From positions 974,527-1,038,526 of the forward strand of contig JAHISV010000005.1 of assembly GCA_018818065.1 (NCBI GenBank): a stretch of 64,000 nucleotides of DNA, given 5' to 3'. The position numbers were made by a program, and so were the translations under genes. Shown one piece after another: positions 24,573 through 34,745 of this stretch (the stretch's first letter is position 1; each line of letters begins with the position of its first letter). Under the pieces are notes generated by a model, which saw only the letters and a program-made list of their open reading frames with translations, made no database searches and was not told the DNA's origin. The DNA comes from Bacteroidota bacterium. Its GTDB lineage: Bacteria > Bacteroidota > Ignavibacteria > Ignavibacteriales > Melioribacteraceae.

Positions 24573-25217
24573 ATGAAATTTTTTATTGATACTGCGAACA
24601 TTGAAGAAATTAAAAAAGCTGCTGAATGGGGCTTGTTAGATGGTGTTACAACTAATCCATCCTTGGTTGCAAGAGAAGGTGGTGATTTTATTGAACTGCT
24701 AAAAGAGATTGTACAAATTGTTGATGGACCTATTAGTGCAGAAGTTGTTGCTACTGATTACGAAGGTATGCTTAAAGAAGCCAGAGAATTGGTTAAAATT
24801 CATGAAAATATTGTTGTAAAGGTTCCTTTAATTAAAGAAGGACTAAGAGCTGTTAAAACTCTTACTGAAGAGGGAATTAAAACTAATGTAACATTATGTT
24901 TTACGGCAGCTCAGGCGCTTTTGGCCGCAAAAGCAGGCGCTACTTATATTAGTCCTTTTGTGGGTAGACTTGATGATATCAGTCATGATGGTTTAGACCT
25001 GATTGAACAGATTGTTACTATATATGAAAATTATGGATTTACAACACAGGTGTTGGTCGCAAGTGTTCGTTCTCCATTGCATCTAATTGAATCTGCTATG
25101 ATGGGTGCAGATGTTGCTACAATTCCTTTCAGTGTTCTTGAAAAATTGTTCAAACATCCGTTAACAGATAGTGGTTTGGAGACATTCTTAAATGACTGGA
25201 AAAAAATAAGTGAGTAG
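24573..25217 (+). CDS. Transaldolase / fructose-6-phosphate aldolase-type (214 aa)
   Basis: A short TIM-barrel class I aldolase of the FSA/TalC group. [27 protein letters not shown] and NIVVKVPL with Schiff-base Lys83 are visible, plus [20 protein letters not shown] and SPFVGRLDD. Length 214 agrees with the group. In organisms without a long transaldolase this type serves the pentose phosphate pathway; sequence alone does not separate transaldolase from F6P aldolase activity. It is followed after 5 bases by gcvT. Confidence 0.92.
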   Translation: MKFFIDTANIEEIKKAAEWGLLDGVTTNPSLVAREGGDFIELLKEIVQIVDGPISAEVVATDYEGMLKEARELVKIHENIVVKVPLIKEGLRAVKTLTEEGIKTNVTLCFTAAQALLAAKAGATYISPFVGRLDDISHDGLDLIEQIVTIYENYGFTTQVLVASVRSPLHLIESAMMGADVATIPFSVLEKLFKHPLTDSGLETFLNDWKKISE

Positions 25218-25222
25218 GAATT

Positions 25223-26311
25223 ATGAAAAAAACTAAATTTAATAGGGTTCACGAGAAGCTCGGAGCTAAATTAGTAGATTTTGCCGGATATGAAATGCCG
25301 GTTGTATATACTTCAATTATTGCTGAGCACAAAGTAGTTAGAGAATCAGTTGGTGTTTTTGATGTTTCGCATATGGGAGAAGTGTTTGTTAGAGGTGAAA
25401 AAGCTTTGGATTTTGTTCAAAGTATTACAGTAAACGATGCATCAAAATTATTTAATGGTCGTGTTCAATATTCCGCGATGTGCTACCCTGATGGTGGTAT
25501 TGTTGATGATTTACTGGTTTACAAAGTTTCTGATACAGAATTTATGTTAGTTGTTAATGCTTCAAATCTTGAAAAAGATTTTGCCTGGATGAATGAAAAC
25601 AACAAATTTGGTGTAGAATTAGTTGATGAGAGTGATGAGTATTCACTATTAGCGGTTCAGGGACCCAACTCTACTGCTGTTATCCAAAAGTTAACTGAAA
25701 CTACTGTTGAAATGGAATACTATCACTTCATTAAAGCTAACGTTGCTGGTGTTGATATGATTTTGTCAAGAACTGGATATACTGGTGAAGTTGGTTACGA
25801 ATTATATTTTAAAGGTAATGAGCAAGATGCTGAAAACGTTTGGAATGCTGTGTTTGAAGCTGGTAAAGAATTTGATATTCAACCAACAGGTTTGGGCGCA
25901 CGTGACTCTTTGCGTCTGGAGATGGGATATTGTTTATATGGAAATGACATAGACAAGACAACAAATCCATTGGAAGCGGGTTTAGGCTGGATTACAAAAC
26001 TAAAGCAGGAAGGTGATTTTATTGCCAAAGATGTTTTATCAAAAGTGAAAGAGGAAGGCGTTACCAGAAAGTTAGTAGCAATGATTACAGATGAAAAACG
26101 TGCTTTCCCTCGTCATGGGTATGAAATTACTGTTAATGGTGAAGTCGTTGGTCACATTACAAGCGGTACAGTTAGTCCTGTATTAGATAAGCCTGTTGCA
26201 CTTGGATATGTTAAGAAAGAATATGCAAATGAGGGTGGAACAGTTAACTGGAAAATCAGGGATAAAGAAATTCCTGTATCAATTATTAAATTACCTTTTG
26301 TGAAAAAATAA
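25223..26311 (+). CDS. gcvT: Glycine cleavage system T protein, aminomethyltransferase (362 aa)
   Basis: Transfers the aminomethyl group from lipoylated H protein to tetrahydrofolate, releasing ammonia. The N-terminus has RVHEKLGAKLVDFAGYEMPV and VGVFDVSHMGE. The folate-binding region contains YPDGGIVDDLLVYK. SRTGYTGEVGYE and GARDSLRLEMGYCLYGNDID are diagnostic, and the C-terminal beta-barrel has ITSGTVSPVLDKPVALGYV. Full length. The other glycine cleavage genes are not in the window. Confidence 0.95.
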   Translation: MKKTKFNRVHEKLGAKLVDFAGYEMPVVYTSIIAEHKVVRESVGVFDVSHMGEVFVRGEKALDFVQSITVNDASKLFNGRVQYSAMCYPDGGIVDDLLVYKVSDTEFMLVVNASNLEKDFAWMNENNKFGVELVDESDEYSLLAVQGPNSTAVIQKLTETTVEMEYYHFIKANVAGVDMILSRTGYTGEVGYELYFKGNEQDAENVWNAVFEAGKEFDIQPTGLGARDSLRLEMGYCLYGNDIDKTTNPLEAGLGWITKLKQEGDFIAKDVLSKVKEEGVTRKLVAMITDEKRAFPRHGYEITVNGEVVGHITSGTVSPVLDKPVALGYVKKEYANEGGTVNWKIRDKEIPVSIIKLPFVKK

Positions 26312-26312
26312 G

Positions 26313-27050
26313 ATGAAAATAAATGTATTACTTTCGCCGCTGAATGCGGATGAATTATTTTTTACCGGAAAAACTACTGTTGTCATTGACGTTCTAAGAG
26401 CAAGCACTGTTATTGTTAATGCTTTTGAAAACGGGGCAAAAGAAGTTGTGCCTGTTAGTTCAATGGAATTTGCCATGAAAAGTTCGGCTAATGCTTTTGG
26501 TGGACTTTCGATACTTGGTGGTGAGAGAAACACAAAAAAAATTGATGGTTTTACGTTAGGAAATTCTCCTCTGGAATATACAGAGGAGAATGTTTCCGGA
26601 AAATCTATTGTCCACTTTACCACAAATGGTTCTAAGGCAATAGTGAAGGCAAAATTCTCTGAAAACTTAGTTGTGTGTGCCTTTAGTAATCTACAGGCAG
26701 TTGCAGAGTATCTGCTTCAACTAAAAGAAGATGTTCAGATATTATGCGCTGGTTCTAATGGAATGTTTTGTATGGAAGATACTGTTTGTGCCGGTAAATT
26801 GATTGAGTCAATTACTCAATTAGGTGAGTCGGTTGAAATTACTGATGCCGGAAAAGCAAGTCTTGTGCTATATAAAACATTTGGTACTGACATCAGACAA
26901 ATGTTATCTGATTCTGAACATGGAAAGGTTCTTATGGATAATGGATTGGGTGAGGATTTGGATTTTTGTGCGCTCGTTAATAGCAGCACTGTTATTCCAT
27001 TTTTTAAGGCTGGCACAATAAAGCCAGTTAAAAACGACAAAGAAGAGTAA
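26313..27050 (+). CDS. comB: Probable 2-phosphosulfolactate phosphatase (245 aa)
   Basis: ComB family, Mg-dependent phosphatases that turn 2-phosphosulfolactate into sulfolactate in coenzyme M biosynthesis; bacterial homologues are widespread, often with unproven roles. The family signatures TVVIDVLRASTVIVNAFENG, LGGERN, FTLGNSPLEYT and HFTTNGSKAI are present, and length is typical. It begins one base after gcvT and ends 12 bases before ftsK. No comA or comC homologue lies nearby, so the substrate in this organism is uncertain. Confidence 0.85.
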   Translation: MKINVLLSPLNADELFFTGKTTVVIDVLRASTVIVNAFENGAKEVVPVSSMEFAMKSSANAFGGLSILGGERNTKKIDGFTLGNSPLEYTEENVSGKSIVHFTTNGSKAIVKAKFSENLVVCAFSNLQAVAEYLLQLKEDVQILCAGSNGMFCMEDTVCAGKLIESITQLGESVEITDAGKASLVLYKTFGTDIRQMLSDSEHGKVLMDNGLGEDLDFCALVNSSTVIPFFKAGTIKPVKNDKEE

Positions 27051-27062
27051 ATAAAACTCAAC

Positions 27063-29507
27063 ATGGCAAAAAAGAAAACGAAAAGTACTAATGATGTTGA
27101 GAGTATTCCCTTAGTCTCAATGGAGAAGAAAAAAAAACTGATAGGTATTTTTCTTTCGGTTCTTGCCCTTCTTATATTGCTAAGTATTCTTTCTTACACC
27201 AGAAGTGATGAAGCCAATTTAGCCTACAATACCAGTGATATGTTTAGGGTTTTTTCAGCAGACCCCGACTTTGCCCACCGGGCGGATAGTACTGCAAACT
27301 GGCTTGGTATTTTTGGTGCTTACATGTCCTATTTCCTCATAAATAGTACTATCGGTTATTTCTCAATAATATTCCCGGTTATACTGTTCGTCTGGGGTTA
27401 TTCAATTACATTTAATGAAAATTTCAAAATTGCGGTACACTTATCGAATTTCTTTACTTCTATTGGTGTCATTCTAGCCTCCTTTTTTGGTATGCTGCGT
27501 TATGAACTTGGTGTTCTACAGGATGTTAATGAATTATCCGGAAAAGTTGGAGCTTTTTTTGGCTCTGTGATGGGAAGATTATTTGGTGGATTAGGCAGTA
27601 TTATATTTATTTTTTTCCTCCTATTTGTTGTCATATTTATCTCTTTCGATATCAAAATAGAAAGCATTGTCGAGTATATTAAAGAAAAATTATCCAAATT
27701 ATTTGCTGATTCCGAAAATCCGGAAAAAGAAGTAACTAAGAAAGACAACCTCGAAAAGATTATAAAACTTGGCAAGAGAAAGAAAGAGGTTGATAATACT
27801 TTTATTGGTGATTTACCCCATGTTGAAGAGCCAGTTCTTGAACTGGAGCCGGAAACTAAAATCAGGATAATCAAGAAGAACACTGATCCGCTTGCATTCA
27901 CTGACGAAAAATTGGAAGAGCCTGAAATTGATGGAGAGAAAAAAGTCGTTCTGGATGATGATGAAGAGCCGCAAATAGATGTTGTTCTGGAATCTACATA
28001 TCCTGAACAGTGGGAAGAGAAACTGAAATATGAAGGTCCGACTTACGAACTACTTTCCTCAGGAAACGGGCAATCCGTTCAAATACCGGAAGCTGAATTA
28101 AAACGCAATGCAGAACTTTTAAAAGAAAAACTTGCCTTATTTGATATAGTAATTGAAGATATATCAGTTACACCTGGCCCTGTTGTCACTCTGTATGAAC
28201 TGGTACCAGCTCCCGGTGTTAAGATAAGCAAGATTGTCAGTTTAGAGAATGATATTGCCCTGGCTTTGGCAGCAAGAGGTATTCGTATTATAGCTCCAAT
28301 CCCTGGCAAGAGCGCCATTGGTGTTGAAATTCCAAATGCTAAAGCCTCTTTGGTCACGGCAAAGTCTGTTATTTCAAAAACTAATGAATATAATTACCAG
28401 CTGCCATTGGCGCTAGGTAAAACCATCTCTGGCGAAACTTATGTTACAGATTTGGCTACTATGCCTCATATGCTGATTGCCGGTTCAACGGGCTCTGGTA
28501 AAAGTGTCGGCATTAATATGATAATTACCAGTCTTATCTATGCCAAGCATCCGTCGGATATTAAATTTGTTATTATTGATCCGAAAAAAATTGAGTTGTC
28601 ATTTTACAAAAGACTTAACAAGCATTTTCTGGCTGTGTCACCGGATCTTGATGAAGAAATAATCACCAGTCCTACAAATGCTCTTCTTGCATTAAAAGCG
28701 GTAGAGTATGAGATGGAAAAAAGATACGATAAACTAGCAAAAGCTGGTGTTCGTAATATAGTTGATTACAACGAAAAGGTGGCCAATCCTAAGCGTAAGC
28801 CAAAGGATACTGAGAAAATGGTCCATCATAAGCTGCCATACATTGTAGTTATTATTGATGAACTTGCCGACTTGATGCTAACTGCAGGCAAAGAAGTTGA
28901 AGAACCTATTACACGGCTTGCTCAACTTGCAAGGGCTGTTGGTATACATCTTATAGTTGCAACACAAAGACCATCTGTTAATGTAATAACAGGTGTTATT
29001 AAGGCTAACTTCAGTTGTAGAATGGCATTTCAGGTTGCCTCTAAAATTGATTCACGTACAATATTGGATATGAACGGTGCAGAACAACTCCTGGGTAAAG
29101 GGGACATGCTCTTCTTACCGGGTGGGATGCCGAAACCAATAAGAATTCAATCAGCATTTATTACTACAGATGAAGTTGAAGCGATTACTAATCACATTTA
29201 TGTTCAGAAAGGTTTTTCCAAGAGATATTTTCTTCCATCGATGTATGAGAAAAAACAAGCTTCGCAGGGTAACTTTCTTGGTGATCTTGATCCAATGTTT
29301 GAAGATGCTGCCAGGGTTATTGTAAGGCACCAGCAGGGTTCCGTCTCGCTTCTTCAAAGGAGACTTAAACTCGGATACTCGCGTGCTGCCAGAATAGTTG
29401 ACCAGCTTGAAGAAGCTGGCGTCGTTGGCCCATCCGAAGGTAGTAAAGCACGTACTGTTCAGGTAGAAACTGAACAAGAACTGGAAACAATTTTAAAGTC
29501 TCTGTAA
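27063..29507 (+). CDS. ftsK: DNA translocase FtsK (814 aa)
   Basis: A septal DNA pump that clears chromosomes at division and activates Xer recombination. About four N-terminal membrane segments (within residues 20-210) anchor it. An acidic linker leads to the alpha/beta motor with Walker A AGSTGSGKSVGIN, the Walker B region VVIIDELADLM and ATQRPSVNVITGVIKAN. The C-terminal winged-helix gamma domain (LLQRRLKLGYSRAARIVDQL) recognises KOPS-like sequences. A Xer recombinase is encoded at 45296. A lolA-like gene follows by 11 bases, as in E. coli. Confidence 0.96.
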   Translation: MAKKKTKSTNDVESIPLVSMEKKKKLIGIFLSVLALLILLSILSYTRSDEANLAYNTSDMFRVFSADPDFAHRADSTANWLGIFGAYMSYFLINSTIGYFSIIFPVILFVWGYSITFNENFKIAVHLSNFFTSIGVILASFFGMLRYELGVLQDVNELSGKVGAFFGSVMGRLFGGLGSIIFIFFLLFVVIFISFDIKIESIVEYIKEKLSKLFADSENPEKEVTKKDNLEKIIKLGKRKKEVDNTFIGDLPHVEEPVLELEPETKIRIIKKNTDPLAFTDEKLEEPEIDGEKKVVLDDDEEPQIDVVLESTYPEQWEEKLKYEGPTYELLSSGNGQSVQIPEAELKRNAELLKEKLALFDIVIEDISVTPGPVVTLYELVPAPGVKISKIVSLENDIALALAARGIRIIAPIPGKSAIGVEIPNAKASLVTAKSVISKTNEYNYQLPLALGKTISGETYVTDLATMPHMLIAGSTGSGKSVGINMIITSLIYAKHPSDIKFVIIDPKKIELSFYKRLNKHFLAVSPDLDEEIITSPTNALLALKAVEYEMEKRYDKLAKAGVRNIVDYNEKVANPKRKPKDTEKMVHHKLPYIVVIIDELADLMLTAGKEVEEPITRLAQLARAVGIHLIVATQRPSVNVITGVIKANFSCRMAFQVASKIDSRTILDMNGAEQLLGKGDMLFLPGGMPKPIRIQSAFITTDEVEAITNHIYVQKGFSKRYFLPSMYEKKQASQGNFLGDLDPMFEDAARVIVRHQQGSVSLLQRRLKLGYSRAARIVDQLEEAGVVGPSEGSKARTVQVETEQELETILKSL

Positions 29508-29518
29508 TATAACAGCCT

Positions 29519-30109
29519 ATGACAATCAGAATATTCTTAATATTGATACTAATGGTTATTGACTCTCAAAGTCAATCACTCCTAAAAAATATTCAAAATA
29601 AATTTGATTCCGTCCAAACACTTAAAAGTGAATTTGTGCAAGAGGTTAAATTAGCAGGGCAGTCGAAGCCAACTTCAATCAGCGGAACCTTTTTCTACAA
29701 AAAAAAGAATCATTACAGAATTGAGTTGAATTCCCGGCACATCATTTCGGATGGTGAATCAGTATGGAATTATGATAAGGGCATGGGGAAGGTGATAATA
29801 ACTCCCGTAGATGATGACCCTCTTTCATTTTCACTTTACAGATATATTATGCAGTATCCAAACTATTGTTCAGTTGAGAGCGAACTTAAGAATGAATTGA
29901 AATTAGAACCAAACTCTGACGAGCTGGAATTGGAATACATAAAAATTTGGTGTGATAATAATTTCATAATAAAAAAAGTTGAGGTAATGGATTATTCCAA
30001 AAATATCTATTCTTTCACTTTTGGCTCTGTAGATATTGAAAAACAAATTTCAGATTCAGTCTTTTTATTTTCCCCTCCCAAAGGAATTAAGGTAATTGAC
30101 CTTAGGTAA
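29519..30109 (+). CDS. Outer-membrane lipoprotein carrier LolA-like protein (196 aa)
   Basis: Predicted periplasmic carrier that ferries lipoproteins to the outer membrane. The N-terminus IFLILILMVIDSQSQS is a short signal peptide, followed by the LolA pattern NKFDSVQTLKSEFVQEV, ISGTFFYKKKNHYRIE and SDGESVWNYDKGMGKVII. Size fits the family. Its place directly after ftsK is the conserved ftsK-lolA arrangement. The end overlaps the start of the next gene by 14 bases if that uses TTG 30096. Confidence 0.85.
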   Translation: MTIRIFLILILMVIDSQSQSLLKNIQNKFDSVQTLKSEFVQEVKLAGQSKPTSISGTFFYKKKNHYRIELNSRHIISDGESVWNYDKGMGKVIITPVDDDPLSFSLYRYIMQYPNYCSVESELKNELKLEPNSDELELEYIKIWCDNNFIIKKVEVMDYSKNIYSFTFGSVDIEKQISDSVFLFSPPKGIKVIDLR

Positions 30110-31169
30110 CGAAAATAAGCATATCGCCAGGAGAATCTTAGGAATTGTCTCACCTTTTATTCTTACCATTGTATTATTGTGGTTTACTCTCCGGAATGTT
30201 GATTTAAATAAAACGTTTGACATGCTCTCGAATGTTTCCATTTTTTGGCTAATCATTTTTATTGCCTTATTTTTCTTAGCACACTACATCAGAGCAGTAA
30301 GATGGAGATATATTTTATTTTCAGTAAAGAAAGATATCTCAATTATAAATCTATTCAGCGCTACTATGATTGGTTATGGTGTGAATTGTGTTGTGCCACG
30401 CCTGGGGGAGGTATACAGAGCATTTTTCCTTGGGAAATGGGAAAGCCTGTCAAGAACTTCGATGCTAGCGACGGTGATAATTGAAAGAGTTATAGACGTA
30501 CTTGTTTTGGCTCTCTCTGTACTTGTTAGTATATTTATTTACGATGGAAATCTGCTGAATGAAATATCCTGGTTGAAATCAGCCTTAATTTTAATTTCGG
30601 TTAGTATTCTTACCTTAATTGTTTTTATTGTTTTGCTTGTTTTCTATCGTGAAAAATTCACAAGGATTTTAATTCTTCTTATTGGCAAGATATCCCGCAG
30701 AATGGCTGATAAAGCCGCATATGTTTTTGAGATGTTTACTGAAGGGCTTTCTACAATTAGAAGCAAAAAGGCTTTATTGTTAACCCTGGTGCTTTCAATT
30801 TTGATAATGCTTATATATGGACTTGACTCTTACATAGGCTTATTAGTTTTAAAGATGAATGAGATTCAGCCAACAAGTTTTGCCATGGGTTGGGTAGTTA
30901 TGACAATTGCCGCATTTGGAATTGTACTTCCTACTCCCGGCGGAACAGGTTCTTATCATTTGATCGCAGTATTTGTTCTTGTTACACTTTATGGATTTTC
31001 GGAAAGCATAGCTTTTGCCTTTGCATTGTTAACACATACTATTGGCATTGTACTTTTCGTCCTTTCAACTATTGTGGCAATTAATTATCACAATTATAAA
31101 TCAAAAAAAGAAGGCAAGTCTGGGGTGAATTTTATATCTGTTTTCAAAATTAATTCGATTGAAAAATGA
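30096..31169 (+). CDS. YbhN/UPF0104 family integral membrane protein (357 aa)
   Basis: A polytopic protein of the lysylphosphatidylglycerol synthase transmembrane-region family (flippase-like domain). About eight hydrophobic segments are seen, with HYIRAVRWRYILFS, VPRLGEVYRAFFLGKWE and TPGGTGSYHLIAVFVLV as family marks. The best start is TTG 30096, giving MTLGNENKHIARR; no ATG fits better. No catalytic synthase domain is present. The role may be in lipid or polyprenyl handling, consistent with neighbouring uppP, but this is inference. Confidence 0.8.
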   Translation: MTLGNENKHIARRILGIVSPFILTIVLLWFTLRNVDLNKTFDMLSNVSIFWLIIFIALFFLAHYIRAVRWRYILFSVKKDISIINLFSATMIGYGVNCVVPRLGEVYRAFFLGKWESLSRTSMLATVIIERVIDVLVLALSVLVSIFIYDGNLLNEISWLKSALILISVSILTLIVFIVLLVFYREKFTRILILLIGKISRRMADKAAYVFEMFTEGLSTIRSKKALLLTLVLSILIMLIYGLDSYIGLLVLKMNEIQPTSFAMGWVVMTIAAFGIVLPTPGGTGSYHLIAVFVLVTLYGFSESIAFAFALLTHTIGIVLFVLSTIVAINYHNYKSKKEGKSGVNFISVFKINSIEK

Positions 31170-31801
31170 AGAGAATAATTTTATTAGTTTTCATCTTATC
31201 TACGACGAACATCCAGGCGCAATTTGATATCAGCACGGGGATGGGTATTAGTTATTTTAATGCGGCATCAATGACAGATTATATCAACGTTAATTTTGCC
31301 GGCGCCAACCAACTAAAATCCTTTAATAGTTCTGTTGAATTTTTTATTGAAGGGGATTATGAAATAAATCCTTCATTCCAGGTAGGACTTGAGTACGCGT
31401 TATCTCTTTATTCGTTTAACAGCAATGGTGCAATTGCTTATTATGACTTTTCTGTCAATTTCCATAAGCCAACCTTGCTTGCTTATTACGTTATTCCCGG
31501 TAAAGGATATAAATTTAAGTTCGGCGGGGGATTAGGCTACCGCAGCGCTCAGGTAACAGAAAAGATTGGAACTGACAGAGAGTATTCTTCATCCGGAGTT
31601 GGGTTGGTTCTTAGAGCACAGGGTATTACGGCACTTAGTGAAAATTTCTTTGCTATGATCGGTGCTGATGCCAGATATGATTATAATGGTGAACCTAAAG
31701 ATGGCGAGACATATATTATTAATGGATTGGATGATTCATATGTAAATCTGAATTTAATTTCAGTTGCATTTAAAATTGGCGTGGTTTATTTCATTGATTA
31801 A
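31166..31801 (+). CDS. Outer-membrane beta-barrel protein (211 aa)
   Basis: The signal peptide MKRIILLVFILSTTNIQAQ is followed by alternating-polarity strands rich in Gly, Tyr and Phe, such as FKFGGGLGYRSAQV and VGLVLRAQGITAL, ending in the strand LISVAFKIGVVYFID. This suggests a small porin-like or OmpA/OmpW-like eight-stranded barrel. No specific function is recognised. The ATG overlaps the previous stop (ATGA), implying coupled translation with the membrane protein upstream. Confidence 0.7.
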   Translation: MKRIILLVFILSTTNIQAQFDISTGMGISYFNAASMTDYINVNFAGANQLKSFNSSVEFFIEGDYEINPSFQVGLEYALSLYSFNSNGAIAYYDFSVNFHKPTLLAYYVIPGKGYKFKFGGGLGYRSAQVTEKIGTDREYSSSGVGLVLRAQGITALSENFFAMIGADARYDYNGEPKDGETYIINGLDDSYVNLNLISVAFKIGVVYFID

Positions 31802-31809
31802 AGAGAACT

Positions 31810-32658
31810 ATGAACATTATTGAAGCAATATTACTAGGTCTTTTACAGGGTTTGACTGAGTTTCTGCCAATTAGCAGTACAGGGCACTTAACACTAGCTG
31901 GCAAGTTGTTTGGTGTTGTGTCTGAATCCTCACCGGAAAAATGGACTGCTTTTATTGCAGTTGTTCAGCTGGGTACTTTGATAGCTGTTTTAATTTATTT
32001 CTGGTTTGATATTTGGGATATAGTAATTGCTTTCTTTAAGGAGAATGTTGTTTCCCGAAAAAAATACAGCGCTCAAACGCTCAATTCAAAATTAGGTTGG
32101 TTGATTATTATTGGCACTCTTCCGGTTGTAGTTATTGGACTTGGCTTTAAAGATGTGATTGAAGGAGCCCTGACCAAAAACCTTGAGGTAATTGCCGCCA
32201 GCTTAATAGGGCTGGCAATTGTATTGGCATTAGCAGAGAAAACAAGCCGCTTTAAAAAAGAGCTGAAAGATTTAACATGGTTTGACGCTCTTATGATTGG
32301 CATTGCTCAAACGATGGCTCTTATTCCAGGATCCTCAAGATCGGGTACTACAATAACAGCTGGACTTTTCCTGGGTTTGAAGAGGGAGACCGCTGCGCGA
32401 TTTTCTTTTTTGCTAAGTATTCCAGCGGTTTTTGCCAGCGGGATTCTTGAATTTTATCAAGCGCTGGAATATCTTGACTTTTCCGGTATAATAAATATTG
32501 TTATTGCTACAATTGCAGCTGCAATCAGTGGCTATATGAGTATCGAGTTTTTGCTACGCTTTTTACGTAAAAACAGCACAATGGTATTTGTTTTTTACAG
32601 AATTCTAATTGGTATAACAATTTTTATCTTAATTTGGAATAATCTTATCAATTCTTGA
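31810..32658 (+). CDS. uppP: Undecaprenyl-diphosphatase UppP/BacA (282 aa)
   Basis: An integral membrane phosphatase that recycles undecaprenyl pyrophosphate for cell-wall and surface glycan synthesis; overexpression gives bacitracin resistance. The two catalytic signatures are present: [16 protein letters not shown] near the N-terminus and [20 protein letters not shown] near residue 175. About eight membrane spans; family length. Confidence 0.95.
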   Translation: MNIIEAILLGLLQGLTEFLPISSTGHLTLAGKLFGVVSESSPEKWTAFIAVVQLGTLIAVLIYFWFDIWDIVIAFFKENVVSRKKYSAQTLNSKLGWLIIIGTLPVVVIGLGFKDVIEGALTKNLEVIAASLIGLAIVLALAEKTSRFKKELKDLTWFDALMIGIAQTMALIPGSSRSGTTITAGLFLGLKRETAARFSFLLSIPAVFASGILEFYQALEYLDFSGIINIVIATIAAAISGYMSIEFLLRFLRKNSTMVFVFYRILIGITIFILIWNNLINS

Positions 32659-32666
32659 GGTGCACA

Positions 32667-33266
32667 ATGATTAAACAAATTTTAATTTATACTTTTTCTA
32701 TAACTTTAATAATTCTTGTGGGTTGTCAGTCAAAAAATGAACAACCTGAAACAAGTACTGCGAAAAAAGGAGCTAAAATGGACGAGATGGTAGTTGCAAC
32801 AATGCAAACGAATATGGGTAATATTGAAATAGAGCTTTTTGAAAAAGAAACTCCGAAAACTGTTGAAAACTTTATTGGTCTATCAGAAAAAGGATATTAC
32901 GAGGGTGTTATTTTCCACAGAGTTATTGAGAATTTCATGATCCAGGGTGGCGACCCAACCGGTACAGGTATGGGAGGAGCAAGTTTTTGGGGTGGTAAAT
33001 TTAATGATGAATTTGACCCGACCTTAAAACATGATGTGCCTGGAGTACTTTCTATGGCAAATGCCGGTCCAAATACAAATGGCAGTCAGTTCTTTATTAC
33101 GCTGGTTCCTACTCCCTGGTTAGATGGAAAACACACTGTTTTTGGAAAAGTTATTAATGGACTTGATGTTGTATTAAAAATAGGAAATGTTGAGACCGCA
33201 GGTGCCGACAAACCAGTAGATGACATAGTAATTGAGAAAATTACCATAGAAAGACGCGAAAAGTAG
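32667..33266 (+). CDS. Lipoprotein peptidyl-prolyl isomerase, cyclophilin type (199 aa)
   Basis: Folds periplasmic proteins by proline isomerisation. ATG 32667 with GAGGTG (32657-32662) upstream gives [20 protein letters not shown], a lipoprotein signal with an LVGC lipobox, so the enzyme is probably membrane-anchored. The cyclophilin core follows: [40 protein letters not shown] and [14 protein letters not shown]. The frame could extend to TTG 32655, which would cover the ribosome-binding site. Confidence 0.93.
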   Translation: MIKQILIYTFSITLIILVGCQSKNEQPETSTAKKGAKMDEMVVATMQTNMGNIEIELFEKETPKTVENFIGLSEKGYYEGVIFHRVIENFMIQGGDPTGTGMGGASFWGGKFNDEFDPTLKHDVPGVLSMANAGPNTNGSQFFITLVPTPWLDGKHTVFGKVINGLDVVLKIGNVETAGADKPVDDIVIEKITIERREK

Positions 33267-33278
33267 TCCGGATTATTG

Positions 33279-34745
33279 ATGGAGCAAAAAGAATTTTTTA
33301 CGTCAAGGTGGGGTTTAATCTTAGCCACACTTGGTATTGCTGTTGGGACGGGCAACATCTGGAGATTTTCCAGAATAGTTGCCCAGAACGGTGGCGGATC
33401 ATTCCTGATTCCGTGGGTTTTATTTCTTCTTTTATGGTCTGTCCCCTTAATTATTGCAGAAATGGCAATTGGTAAATATGCCCGTCTGGGTCCAACAGGC
33501 GCATTTGCAAAAGTAGCCGGTAAAAAATTTGGTTGGATGGGTGCTTTTATTACCTTCGTTTCAACCGCCATTATGTTTTACTATTCAGTTGTAACGGGAT
33601 GGTGTTTTAGATATTTTTTTTCTGCCATATCTGGTGATTTATTCAATACAACCAGCCATCTCGAATACTGGGAAACATTTTCATCTTCTTCATGGCCGAT
33701 GCTATTTCATTTCTCAGCCATAGCAGTTGGAGTTTTTGTCGTATATCATGGAATAGTACATGGTGTTGAGAAAGCGAACAAAATTCTGGTTCCTACTTTA
33801 ATAGCCATATTGCTCGTTTTGCTGATAAGGGCGTTAACTTTACCCAACGCCTTTGAGGGAATAAAATATTTCTTTACTCCCAAAATGGAATATTTACTTG
33901 ATATTAAAGTATGGTTAAATGCTCTAACTCAAAACGCTTGGGATACTGGTGCGGGTTGGGGTTTGATTTTAACATACGCTGTTTACGCCAAACGAAAGGA
34001 AGATATTTCAATAAACGCCGCATTGGTTGGTTTCGGAAATAATTCAATTTCTCTGATAGCTGGTATTATTATTTTCTCAACAGTTTTTTCTTTAAGCTCT
34101 GTTGACGCCATGGCGCGTATTACTGAATCAGGACCCGCAAACACAGGACTTACCTTCATATTTCTTCCTGTGTTATTTTCTAAGCTTTCTGAGAGTAATC
34201 TTCTGAATATATTCTTTGCTTCCTCATTTTTTTTAGCGCTTGCCTTTGCTGCAATATCCTCCCTAATTTCGATGATTGAGTTAACAACAAGAACTGTTAT
34301 TGATTTTGGCATTTCGAGGAAGAAAGCAGTTTTTATGGTAGGTTTTACAGGGCTGATAATGGGGATACCATCGGCATTAAGCATGAAGTTTTTTGTAAAT
34401 CAGGATTGGGTATGGGGTGTTGGATTAATATTGAGCGGAGCATTTATTGCCTTTGCGATAATTAAGTTTGGTGTTGATAAATTTAGGCAGGAAATAATTA
34501 ACGGATATGGCAGTGATATTAAGATTGGCAAATGGTATAATAGCCTTATAAAATATGTAATCCCGATTGAAGCAACTGTATTATTAGTATGGTGGCTGGT
34601 ATCTTCCGTATCCTGGGATCCTGACTGGTGGAATCCGCTGCATGCCGAAAATGTTGGTACTTGTTTGCTCCAGTGGGGAGTAGTCTTAAGTCTTTTGATT
34701 ATATTTAATAAAACGATTGTGAATAAAATTTTGCAGGAGGAGTAA
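33279..34745 (+). CDS. Sodium-dependent NSS family transporter (488 aa)
   Basis: A LeuT-fold symporter for amino acids or related solutes. ATG 33279 (MEQKEFFTSRWGLILATLG) is preferred to TTG 33276. The first helix has the NSS sodium-site pattern GIAVGTGNIWRFSRIVAQNG and the second GGGSFLIPWVLFLL. About eleven to twelve hydrophobic segments. The stop overlaps the ATG of a 38-residue gene (TAATG) resembling the MetS small subunit, which supports assignment as the large subunit of a MetPS-type methionine/alanine importer. Confidence 0.88.
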   Translation: MEQKEFFTSRWGLILATLGIAVGTGNIWRFSRIVAQNGGGSFLIPWVLFLLLWSVPLIIAEMAIGKYARLGPTGAFAKVAGKKFGWMGAFITFVSTAIMFYYSVVTGWCFRYFFSAISGDLFNTTSHLEYWETFSSSSWPMLFHFSAIAVGVFVVYHGIVHGVEKANKILVPTLIAILLVLLIRALTLPNAFEGIKYFFTPKMEYLLDIKVWLNALTQNAWDTGAGWGLILTYAVYAKRKEDISINAALVGFGNNSISLIAGIIIFSTVFSLSSVDAMARITESGPANTGLTFIFLPVLFSKLSESNLLNIFFASSFFLALAFAAISSLISMIELTTRTVIDFGISRKKAVFMVGFTGLIMGIPSALSMKFFVNQDWVWGVGLILSGAFIAFAIIKFGVDKFRQEIINGYGSDIKIGKWYNSLIKYVIPIEATVLLVWWLVSSVSWDPDWWNPLHAENVGTCLLQWGVVLSLLIIFNKTIVNKILQEE

